From Proteromonas lacertae (taxonomy: Eukaryota > Sar > Bigyra > Opalinata > Proteromonadidae), in contig NGBS01000587.1 in NCBI GenBank assembly GCA_002245135.1, positions 1 to 64,000 on the forward strand: a DNA stretch of 64,000 nucleotides, in the 5' to 3' direction. Positions 15,501-23,570 of the stretch are shown here, piece by piece; position 1 is the stretch's first letter, and the number at the start of each line of letters is the position of its first letter. Under the pieces are notes generated by a model, which was given only the letters and a program-made list of their open reading frames with translations, did no database searches and was not told where the DNA came from. The translations under genes and the position numbers were made by a program.

Positions 15501-15783
15501 TAGTGAACCAGATAGTGTTTTGATATTCAGAGGTATTGGCGTTCAGATCATGGTTGTTATACTTTGTATAACTCAATTTGGAATAAAGATGGTGAATTTA
15601 TTCTTAAATGATGATGCTGGTCAAGAATCACAAAGTGGAAGTGCTTGTCAACAAGGAAATAATGCTTCAACATTCTCTACAAGCAAAATGTCACAGTCAA
15701 ATAGTGTATTTCAATCTACTACAATGCATACTCGAACTTATACCACTAGAATGACCACTTTTACAACTCATGAACAAAAGTAA
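4114..15783 (+). CDS. Giant class C GPCR-like receptor with nine tandem AmiC/UrtA-like ligand-binding domains
   Basis: Seven exons (introns 4520-4552, 5022-5052, 5628-5664, 6477-6539, 7091-7119, 7952-7983) join in frame to give 3814 residues. Residues 1-23 form a signal peptide. About nine units of roughly 385 residues follow, each opening with a Cys-Asp/Asn-type motif (for example VCDYSN near residue 2321, ICDFTKEN near 2704, TCDLTVSE near 3095). Units carry the hallmark of the amide/urea/short-chain amide binding family: YYPVDYEGLEC near 1660 and WYPGIYDGQEC near 2050, followed by YYTG. From about 3488 to 3758 there are seven hydrophobic helices with the class C feature LLSKSTKIYNRTKR after TM3. 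A Ser/Thr-rich cytosolic tail ends the protein. The role is inferred: plasma-membrane sensing of small polar molecules with G-protein or other coupling. The last 7.8 kb has no intron. The closest relative is the gene at 23571-35801. Confidence 0.85.
6483..6531. repeat. (AAT)n microsatellite inside a receptor intron
   Basis: A run of about fifteen AAT/TAA units fills the 63-nt fourth intron of the first receptor gene. The intron keeps a GTATTA donor and a TTTATAG acceptor, so slippage probably explains why it is the longest intron of this gene. Confidence 0.85.
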
Positions 15784-15870
15784 TTATTCTTTCTCTATAT
15801 TAATTTATATATTATATTATTTGTGTGTTTTTGTGATTAATAAACATAAAAACTAATAATAAGCAATAAA

Positions 15871-16549
15871 TTATTCAATTTCCATCTCATTATCAATTTT
15901 CTGTTCAAATGGCTTTTCATCACTTCCTAAATCATATTTTAAATCATGTATAGTTCTCATTAATAGTAAAAACTGATTTCTCCTTCTATTCAATGTTTCA
16001 CTTAATACTTTCTTTTTATCTTCTAATTGCTTTATCTCTTCATCTAATTCTTCAACACTCCTATACATTAAAATACAATATATATATTACTGTTTTGTTT
16101 CTAAACGACTGGGATATTCTTCAATTTGTTTTGCCAATGTTTCATATTCCATTCTATGATCTCTTATTTGGTTTGTAACATTTAATTTCTCCTTTAGTTC
16201 ATGAATATTATTTTTAATTTGATTAATTTGAATATCTACATAATTAATTATTGATATACTGATTGTTTCTTCCAGCTTTTTGTAATTATCAATTTCTCTT
16301 CTACATGTGTCCATTATTATTGATGATTTATTTAATGTAAGTTGATAATTATTCAAAGACATTATAAATTCTCTTGATTTTTGAATTCTGTAATAAAAAT
16401 ACATTTATAACAATAAATATATACATTTCTTGTTCATTGCTATCTTCATTACCAGCACAGTTTAAAAAGTCAAAACCACTACTTGTTACGTTTGATAGAC
16501 AATATTCTCTGCTATTAACAGGCATACGCTCTACCTGTATTCTATCCAT
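15871..16549 (-). CDS. THOC7: THO complex subunit 7 homologue
   Basis: Three exons (introns 16388-16424 and 16061-16090 on the minus strand) join in frame to 203 residues. The protein is almost entirely coiled coil. Two blocks match THOC7: RMEYETLAKQIEEYPSRLET, corresponding to the family's RQEYDALAKVIQHHPDRHET, and RRRNQFLLLMRTIHDL, corresponding to RRKQFHVLLSTIHEL. The length agrees with animal THOC7 (about 204 residues). THO couples transcription to mRNA export in the nucleus. The gene is divergent from the Ulp1-type gene, with about 92 bp between start codons. The final residues are acidic. Confidence 0.8.
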
Positions 16550-16625
16550 TACAATTTTTTCTAAATTATTTAATATGTAATTGTATTATACCATTATTTT
16601 GACTCATTTTCAAAATACAATGAAA

Positions 16626-16639
16626 ATATATCCGTTTCA
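16626..16639 (-). promoter_or_regulatory. Candidate GAAACGRATAT promoter element between THOC7 and the Ulp1-type gene
   Basis: The plus strand reads ATATATCCGTTTCA, the reverse complement of TGAAACGGATATAT, two bases before the Ulp1 start codon and 77 bases upstream of THOC7. It is a one-base variant of the element seen before the TylF genes and others. The function is inferred only from recurrence and position. Confidence 0.35.
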
Positions 16640-16641
16640 GG

Positions 16642-17547
16642 ATGAACTTATCTCTTGTTTTTTATCCGAGCGAAAACATATTTTATACAAATAATACTCA
16701 GATACGAGACTATGACGATAATGAAATTATAACTCAGATTAAATACAATAATATACTTCTGGATGAAACTGATATAGTATTATTGATATATTATATAACA
16801 CAATATGATAGAAACGAATAAAATCTGGTTGGTTGAATGATAATGTAATTGATTTTTTCACAAAATATTTTCTTGATGAAATAGAAGAAGAACAAAGAAA
16901 GAGAATGTATATATTTGGTGCAACTTTCTATGAAATGCTACGTACTACTAAATATAAACCTACAAAAACATTTTTCGATGTTTCAAGAATAAATACAATA
17001 ATCTTTCCTATTTGTACATCAGCACACTTCAGTTTAGCTATATTTCACAATTTACTAACGATATATAACGATGTTAGAGATGAATGTTGTAATGAAGATG
17101 ATTGTAAAATACTTCCTGCGATAATCTGTTTAGATCCTTTAAGGCTTCATTCTCCTCATCAAATAGCTAAAATATTGAGACATTTTTATACAAATATACT
17201 AAACAAGTATATTGGAGAAGAACATGAAATATTAGAAATATTCCCAAGATTAATCTTACCAAAAGTATATATATATTTCTAAATTATACAATTATAACAC
17301 TATAGATGACGTTACAGGAAAATGCATCAGACTGTGGAACTTATATACTTTCATATTTCAGATATTTTATTCATCACATACCTCAAATTGGTAAAAAGGA
17401 GTATAATTCACAATTATTTGTTTGTATCACAATAGAATTGATAATAATTTAGTCGATTGGTCAAGTGATTATGATCAATGTGAAAATCCTTTAAGAATGA
17501 GAGAAGAAATGATGCAAATTATACATAATATAAATAAAACCGAATGA
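16642..17547 (+). CDS. Ulp1/SENP-type cysteine protease (peptidase C48)
   Basis: Four exons (introns 16777-16811, 17265-17305, 17424-17452) join in frame to 266 residues. The C48 signature is complete: GWLNDNVIDFF at about residue 50; catalytic His in TSAHFSLAIF; catalytic Asp in CLDPL; the oxyanion-hole Gln in LQENA; and the nucleophile Cys in SDCGTYIL. In most relatives the catalytic His is followed by Trp, whereas here Phe follows. The small size, with little N-terminal extension, suggests just the catalytic domain. It probably removes SUMO or a related modifier such as NEDD8, and the substrate cannot be decided from sequence. It diverges from THOC7. Confidence 0.85.
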
Positions 17548-17647
17548 ATGACAAATAAAGATAGTATGGATGTATAAGTAAATTATTTAATTTAATTCGT
17601 TTAATTTGCTTTGTTTATGAATATACTAACATATATTTAATTAATTA

Positions 17648-18448
17648 TTAAACATTCTTTTCTTTTCTCCAATAAACTCCTCTTATAAATTCTCCAGCTT
17701 CGTAATGAACAAGATTTATAGTTTCTGTTATATTATTCTCATTTCTATACTTAGTAGTTGCATCTCTACATCCTGGCCATTCAATATAATCATCAATTAT
17801 AATATAACCACCAATTGACAGTTTTGGATATAAATAAAGTAATGAAATATATGTACTGTTATATGTATCTCCATCTAGTCTTAATATTGACAATTTGTTT
17901 AATTTTAGTTTTGGAAATGTATTGTGAAAATAACCTTTCACTAAAATACTTCCTTCATTTAAACCAAGTTTATTGAAATTCTTTATTACTTTCTCTACTG
18001 GATTATTATTCAATATTTCATATTTATATGCATTTCTATCCATTAAATATATAGAATCATCCATTCTAGGAATTCCTTCAAAAGAATCACAACAATACAC
18101 TTTTCGACTCTTCTCTTCATAAGCATCAAGAATCGCTCTGGCATACATCATTGCTCCTCCTCTCCAACAGCCTGCTTCTAATACATCTCCTTCTATGTTG
18201 TTATTTATTGTTTCAACTAATAAATCTTTTATATTATCCATTCGACGTTTACCTATCATTGTCAAGGCATGCTTTGGATGAATACTACCTTCAATCAATT
18301 TTTCTGCATTATCTTCATACATTAGGTTGAGAAGAAGCATCTCCAACAAATCCAAGTATTTAGTTTTATAAACATCATTATCAATAATGTTTTTGTTAGA
18401 TTTACTACATATTGACAAACTCAATAAACACAAAATAATGAATAACAT
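17648..18448 (-). CDS. TylF/MycF-family O-methyltransferase with signal peptide, copy 1
   Basis: Intronless, 266 residues. The SAM-binding core is clear: GDVLEAGCWRGGAMMYARAI at about residue 86 (TylF family EAGVWRGG), then CCDSFEGIP, then LRLDGDTYNSTYISL, and IIIDDYIEWPGCRDA, matching the metal-binding Asp pairs of macrocin O-methyltransferases. The first 15 residues are a hydrophobic signal sequence (LFIILCLLSLSICS), which is unusual for this normally cytosolic family and suggests action in the secretory pathway. The substrate is unknown. It lies 155 bp downstream of the P-glycoprotein gene on the same strand, an arrangement kept in the second copy. It differs from copy 2 at about four residues (Leu2/Val, Glu/Asp, Ile/Val, Asn/Tyr). 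Confidence 0.8.
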   Translation of the reverse strand: MLFIILCLLSLSICSKSNKNIIDNDVYKTKYLDLLEMLLLNLMYEDNAEKLIEGSIHPKHALTMIGKRRMDNIKDLLVETINNNIEGDVLEAGCWRGGAMMYARAILDAYEEKSRKVYCCDSFEGIPRMDDSIYLMDRNAYKYEILNNNPVEKVIKNFNKLGLNEGSILVKGYFHNTFPKLKLNKLSILRLDGDTYNSTYISLLYLYPKLSIGGYIIIDDYIEWPGCRDATTKYRNENNITETINLVHYEAGEFIRGVYWRKEKNV

Positions 18449-18460
18449 ATTTTAATAAAA

Positions 18461-18474
18461 ATATATTCGTTTCA
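18461..18474 (-). promoter_or_regulatory. TGAAACGAATATAT element upstream of TylF copy 1
   Basis: It sits 12 nt upstream of the start codon and is identical in the second copy. The same GAAACGAATA core occurs before several unrelated genes in the window. Confidence 0.4.
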
Positions 18475-18552
18475 ATTTTTCATTTTTCTTAAATACAATG
18501 CAATTCTTATTCTTTTTTCAATAATATAAACAAAATTTTATTAATAATAGTT

Positions 18553-18597
18553 AATATTATAATAATTAAGAAAAAAGTATGAATATTATATTATTCA
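18553..18597. repeat. 45-bp micro-inverted segment in the P-gp/TylF spacer, copy 1
   Basis: On the plus strand this reads AATATTATAATAATTAAG and ends in TATTATATTATTCA. The same 45 bases, with one substitution (AGTATG versus AGTGTG), occur at 54409-54453 in the same plus-strand orientation, although all flanking sequence is inverted between the two arms. Relative to the genes, the segment is therefore flipped in one copy. Confidence 0.85.
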
Positions 18598-18603
18598 TCT
18601 AAT

Positions 18604-21600
18604 TTAAGCTGGTAATAACATTTGTCTTGTTGCTAATTGTCGATATAATCCACCTTCAATTTCCATTAATTGTTCATGCTTTCCTGCTTCAACTACTCTT
18701 CCATGATCCATTACAAATATCATATCAGCATTTTGAATTGTACTTAATCTATGAGCAACTATTATACTTGTTCTATCACTACTTTCTAATAATTTATCAA
18801 TTGCTTCTTGAACAACAGCTTCACTTTCGGTATCTAAAGCACTAGTTGCTTCATCTAATAATAATATCTTTGGATTTCTTAATATAGCTCTGGCAATGGC
18901 AATTCTTTGCTTTTGTCCTCCACTTAATGATCCACCTTTATTACCAACATCAGTATTGTAATTATCTGGAAATTCCATTATGAAATTATGAGCATTTGCT
19001 GCTTTTGCTGCTGCTACTACATCCTCATGAGTTATTTTATCATTTCCATAATCTCCCATCTTTATATTATCTTCAATTGTTCCACTGAATAAAACTGGTT
19101 CTTGACCAACTAAACCAAATTGTTTTCTCAAATACTTTATATTGATTGATCGAAGATCATGACCATCCAATAACACTTCACCAGCATCAGCATTATAGAA
19201 TCTTTGTAATAAACCAATTATTGTTGATTTACCACAACCACTTGAACCAACTAAAGCTACTTTCTGACCTCTTTGAATCTTCAAATTCAATTTTCTTAAG
19301 ATTGGAACATCTAATCGAGTTGGATATCTGAATTTCACATCTCTGAATTCTACTTCACCTAAGATTTCGGGTGTTTCACCATCAGGACGAGTATAATCAA
19401 TTGGTGGAACTCTATCTAATAATCCAAATACACTCTCAGCTGCTTGATTAATCTTTACATTATCAGTTGCTCTTCCAGCTGTTTGACCTACACTTTGAGC
19501 TGCTACCATTACAGACATTAACACTTTCATTAAATCAGAACTATCACATTTACCTTCGATTGCCCATATTCCACCTACTCTCATTGCTAAAGCTGAAGCT
19601 CCCATTGATATTATTGTATTATAGAATTGTAATAAAGCAGTACACCAAGCATCTTTCTTACCCATTTCATATGGTTTCATTTGTTTCTTTCCAAACATCA
19701 CTGAGAATTTCTCTTGTAATCCAAAAGCATGAAGTGTTCTAATTCCATTTACTGCTTCTGAAGCTAAAGCTCCTGCTTCTTCCATTGGTTTTCTCATTTC
19801 TTTGATTATTTTTTGCATTGCTTTTCCTTGTAAATATGAACCAAGAACTAAGAATGGGAATGCAGCTAAAATAACAAATGTTAATAACCAATAAGATATA
19901 AATGCAATTATTAAACCAACAAGACATGTAAATACAGTTTGAACAATAGTTGCTAAGTTTTCACCTAAAGCAGCTTTTATATTTTGAGCATCTTGAGATA
20001 ATTTGGATGTCATTGCTCCAGTACTGTTATTTTCATCATCATAAAAACCAACATCTTGTTTCAACATTGCTGTAAAACACATTTGTCTAATTCTACAAGT
20101 TAATCTTTCACCCATTGCACCAAATGTTAAAGAACGAATAAATGTAAGAATGAATAAAACAACTGCAAATGCTACTAAAATACCAGCCCACATAGCTGTT
20201 CCATTTCTCATATCAATTGTTCTTCTTTCATAATAAACATTTAACATTTCTGAAAACAATATACCAAATACTGGCATTACAGCACCAGAAACTGCACCAC
20301 AGATTGTACCAACAACTGTAAGACATGTTTCTGGTTTAGCTAAAGCCCATAATCTTGATTTTGGTACTACTGGTTTTTCTACTTTAGCACCAGTTGCTGG
20401 ATCTACTATATTGGATGTTAATCTACTATCTCTCATTGAAGATAATTTAGCTACATAAACTGCATCTTCTTCATCTTCATCCACATCTTCATCACCTTCT
20501 TTCTTTTTGTTTAACATTTGACGATTTCTTAATTCAGCATATATTCCATTCTTGGCTATTAATTCTGAATGAGTTCCATGTTCAGCTATCTTACCTTCAT
20601 TAAACACTACAATTTCATCAGCAGTTTCAATTGTTGATAATCTATGAGCAATTATCAGAGTTGTTCTAGCTCTTTGTTTTACTAATTCATCTAAAGCAGC
20701 TTGAACTATCTTTTCACTTTCACTATCTAAAGCACTTGTTGCTTCATCTAATAATAAGATTCCGGGATTTCTAACTAAAGCTCTAGCAATTGCTATTCTT
20801 TGTTTTTGACCACCACTCAATGAATGACCACCTTCACCTACAAATGTATCATATCCTTCAGGAAATTCCATTATGAAATTATGAGCATTTGAATCTTTGG
20901 CAGCTTTTATTATATCTTCATCAGTAGCATCTAATCTTCCATTTCGAATATTGTCTTTTACTGTTCCATTGAATAACACTGGTTCTTGACCTACAAAACC
21001 CATTTGATGTCTTAAACTAGCTAAATTCAAATCACGGATATTCATTCCATCAACAAATACTTCACCTTCTTCTGGATCATAGAATCTTTGTAACATTTGA
21101 ATTGTTGTTGATTTACCACATCCACTTGCACCAACTAAACCAACTGTTTTACCAGCTTCTATTGTTAAATTCATTCCATTTAAAATCACTTGATCTGGTC
21201 TACTTGGATATCTGAATTTGATATTTTTAAATTCGATTTTACCTTCTAAATGTTCTATTTTCTTACCTTTATCATCCATTCCATCAATTGGAGGAATTCT
21301 ATCAATTGTTGCATATACTTCAGCACCAGAACCACAAGCTTGTCCAATTGATACAACAGATGGTCCTAACATAGTTAAACCCATTGTTCCCATTAATACA
21401 GACATAAACACAGTTATTACATTTGCACCAGTAAAACAACCATGTTCACCCATCATACATTCACTAGCATATTGACAAGGCTTAAATCCATTTTCACCAC
21501 ATGTTTTTCCAGCAAAATTGAATTTATTACCTTCAACATCTTGAGCATCACAGAAATCCATCATTGATTTATGTTCTATCTTCTCAAACCATTGCATTTC

Positions 21601-22917
21601 TGGTTCATTTTTACATTGTTCCATTATATAATCTCTAACATCATCTTGATCATCACCAACTAATTTGCCACCATACCATAAACCTAATGCAAATGTTAAA
21701 TACATTACCATCATAAATATTCCAATAACAGCACCAACAACCTTTGACATTTTTATACCAACATCTCTGGCTCTTTCAACTGCATTTTTAAATCTTTGAA
21801 TGAAATAATCTTCAATACCAAATGAAGCAACTGTTCTGATTGAACCAATCGCTTCTTCAGCAATACCACCAGATTCAGCAAAGATATCTTGAGCTTGTAA
21901 TATGAATTTTCTTAACATAATACCAAAACCACTTCCAACAATACATAATGGAATTCCTAAAGCTAAAATGACTAAAGTCATTGACCAATCTTTTGTAAAA
22001 CCAATTGCATAACCAGCAATAAACTGAGCTATGGATTGTAGTGTCATTCCTATATCTTTACCCATTCCAGAATTCATTATGATTGTATCATCAACAATAC
22101 GAGTGGATAATGTCTTTGGATCATGATGATCAAACCAAGTAACATCTTGACGAATTATACCTCTGAAATACAAATATCTTATTCTAGCAATTTGTCTTTC
22201 AGCTGATAATTTCCATGCCCACATAAAGAAGAAACTTGCAACACCCATTCCACAAGCAATTGCAAACATATATAGACTATTAGTTATAATACTATCTTTA
22301 GCATCTTCCATTATTTTTGCAACTGCATCTGCATCTGGTACTGCATCTGAGTTTGTTTCACCTTGATAACTGGATTGTCCCATCAAATCACCAAATATTA
22401 ACATAGAACATGGTGTTCCAACACCAGCTCCTAGTGAAAATATCATACCTATTATTTGCAAGAATCTATCTATCTTATCTGAATATTTCAGTAATTGTCT
22501 TAGTGATAAACTCTTTTTCTTTGGTTCTGAATAAGTGTCAGGAGGTGGAGCATCTGCATCTTTTTTGGGTTTTACTTCAATAACAACAGGTGTTTTCTTT
22601 TCTGACTCAACCTTTTCAACAGATTTTACCTCACTTTCATTTTTAGCATCATCTGGATTTGAATTTTCATTACCTGGAGTTGTTTCTTTAATTTCATTGT
22701 CATTTTTAGTTTCTGAGGTTTCTTGTTTGTCTTCAGGTTTGTTTTCAGGAGTTTCTTTCACTTCTTCGGTAGTTGGCTCTGTTTCTTGTTGTTGAGCTGA
22801 ATTAATATTCTCAACTTCATTGGAAGTTGTATTATTCTCAGGTTCTGTGGTGTTTAATGTTTTGTCTTCATTGTTGGATGAAGGTAAGAGATCACCTTCT
22901 TTATTATCTTCAGACAT
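18604..22917 (-). CDS. Full-length P-glycoprotein (ABCB exporter), copy 1, intact
   Basis: An intronless gene of 1437 residues with TMD-NBD-TMD-NBD order. Residues 1-130 form a Glu/Thr/Pro/Lys-rich, probably disordered cytosolic extension that is longer than usual. NBD1 has Walker [10 protein letters not shown], signature LSGGQKQR and Walker [16 protein letters not shown]2 repeats these with [17 protein letters not shown] and [12 protein letters not shown], and both have the H-loop AHRLST, so both ATP sites look active. Between the fifth and sixth helices of TMD1 lies an insertion of about 70 residues with at least seven Cys ([19 protein letters not shown]), predicted to be extracellular. It probably exports amphipathic compounds or lipids from the plasma membrane. 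It is followed on the same strand by the TylF gene. Confidence 0.92.
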   Translation of the reverse strand: MSEDNKEGDLLPSSNNEDKTLNTTEPENNTTSNEVENINSAQQQETEPTTEEVKETPENKPEDKQETSETKNDNEIKETTPGNENSNPDDAKNESEVKSVEKVESEKKTPVVIEVKPKKDADAPPPDTYSEPKKKSLSLRQLLKYSDKIDRFLQIIGMIFSLGAGVGTPCSMLIFGDLMGQSSYQGETNSDAVPDADAVAKIMEDAKDSIITNSLYMFAIACGMGVASFFFMWAWKLSAERQIARIRYLYFRGIIRQDVTWFDHHDPKTLSTRIVDDTIIMNSGMGKDIGMTLQSIAQFIAGYAIGFTKDWSMTLVILALGIPLCIVGSGFGIMLRKFILQAQDIFAESGGIAEEAIGSIRTVASFGIEDYFIQRFKNAVERARDVGIKMSKVVGAVIGIFMMVMYLTFALGLWYGGKLVGDDQDDVRDYIMEQCKNEPEMQWFEKIEHKSMMDFCDAQDVEGNKFNFAGKTCGENGFKPCQYASECMMGEHGCFTGANVITVFMSVLMGTMGLTMLGPSVVSIGQACGSGAEVYATIDRIPPIDGMDDKGKKIEHLEGKIEFKNIKFRYPSRPDQVILNGMNLTIEAGKTVGLVGASGCGKSTTIQMLQRFYDPEEGEVFVDGMNIRDLNLASLRHQMGFVGQEPVLFNGTVKDNIRNGRLDATDEDIIKAAKDSNAHNFIMEFPEGYDTFVGEGGHSLSGGQKQRIAIARALVRNPGILLLDEATSALDSESEKIVQAALDELVKQRARTTLIIAHRLSTIETADEIVVFNEGKIAEHGTHSELIAKNGIYAELRNRQMLNKKKEGDEDVDEDEEDAVYVAKLSSMRDSRLTSNIVDPATGAKVEKPVVPKSRLWALAKPETCLTVVGTICGAVSGAVMPVFGILFSEMLNVYYERRTIDMRNGTAMWAGILVAFAVVLFILTFIRSLTFGAMGERLTCRIRQMCFTAMLKQDVGFYDDENNSTGAMTSKLSQDAQNIKAALGENLATIVQTVFTCLVGLIIAFISYWLLTFVILAAFPFLVLGSYLQGKAMQKIIKEMRKPMEEAGALASEAVNGIRTLHAFGLQEKFSVMFGKKQMKPYEMGKKDAWCTALLQFYNTIISMGASALAMRVGGIWAIEGKCDSSDLMKVLMSVMVAAQSVGQTAGRATDNVKINQAAESVFGLLDRVPPIDYTRPDGETPEILGEVEFRDVKFRYPTRLDVPILRKLNLKIQRGQKVALVGSSGCGKSTIIGLLQRFYNADAGEVLLDGHDLRSINIKYLRKQFGLVGQEPVLFSGTIEDNIKMGDYGNDKITHEDVVAAAKAANAHNFIMEFPDNYNTDVGNKGGSLSGGQKQRIAIARAILRNPKILLLDEATSALDTESEAVVQEAIDKLLESSDRTSIIVAHRLSTIQNADMIFVMDHGRVVEAGKHEQLMEIEGGLYRQLATRQMLLPA

Positions 22918-23065
22918 TTAGAAAATTGAATGAATGAAGTGTGTTTAATTCAGTGTTTATTCTTATCGAATAAAATATCGTGGGTTACGAAAAATTAACA
23001 ACCAATTCAATTTTTTTCGCAAAATTGGACAGCCCACCATTTTAAAAATACTGGCTATTTTTTTA

Positions 23066-23570
23066 TTGTTTTGGAAATGAATGTATGATCAGAAATAATG
23101 TGAAGTAAAAATTTCATATAGAATTCCATATTAGTTATATTAGTGGAGTATAAAATGTTGTAGTTATCATTTACACAAGATGGGGAATTGGATGTATTTT
23201 ATTAATTAAACTAGAAAACATGGTAAGTTACGGTCTATGAAATTCAAATGAGATTTTAAAAACGCACAATGAATGAAATTTATCATGAAAAAATCAAAAA
23301 TGCAATAAAAGCTTGAATTTTCAAACATTTATTTATTTATTTTTTTTTCTTGTGTTAGTTATAATGTAGAATGATAATAAGCATTGTATTTCTAATTTTT
23401 GATTCACAATACGTAATTCTGCTATTACTATTTTATAAATACTCATCATTATTTCTTAACAGCTTATAAAAACCATAAATTTCCTTTCATAATGAAATTA
23501 AAAGCATTTAATTGCATTTCACAAGAAATTAATGTTTAATAGGCAAAAGAACTCTTTTAAACTTCAAGAA
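23066..23570. other. AT-rich intergenic region between P-gp copy 1 and receptor 2
   Basis: No coding exon recognised. The two flanking genes are divergent, so both promoters should be here. It contains a T-rich run near 23336 and little else of note. Homology to the right arm stops at the left edge. Confidence 0.5.

Larger units (their letters stand above)
17645..23065 (-). repeat. Left arm of a 5.4-kb inverted repeat (TylF plus P-glycoprotein)
   Basis: This stretch is an inverted, nearly identical copy of 49935-55360. The outer limit coincides with the TylF stop codon, beyond which the flanks differ. The inner limit is about 140 bp upstream of the P-glycoprotein start, where both copies share AAAAAAATAGCCAGTAT and GGTGGGYTGT and then diverge. 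Identity is near complete through the 3' two thirds of the transporter and lower in the upstream region. Confidence 0.9.

Noticed and set aside
16811-16820. GAAACGAATA match near 16811
   Set aside because: It falls at the intron end and exon start of the Ulp1-type gene (codons Lys-Arg-Ile), so it is coding rather than a promoter element.
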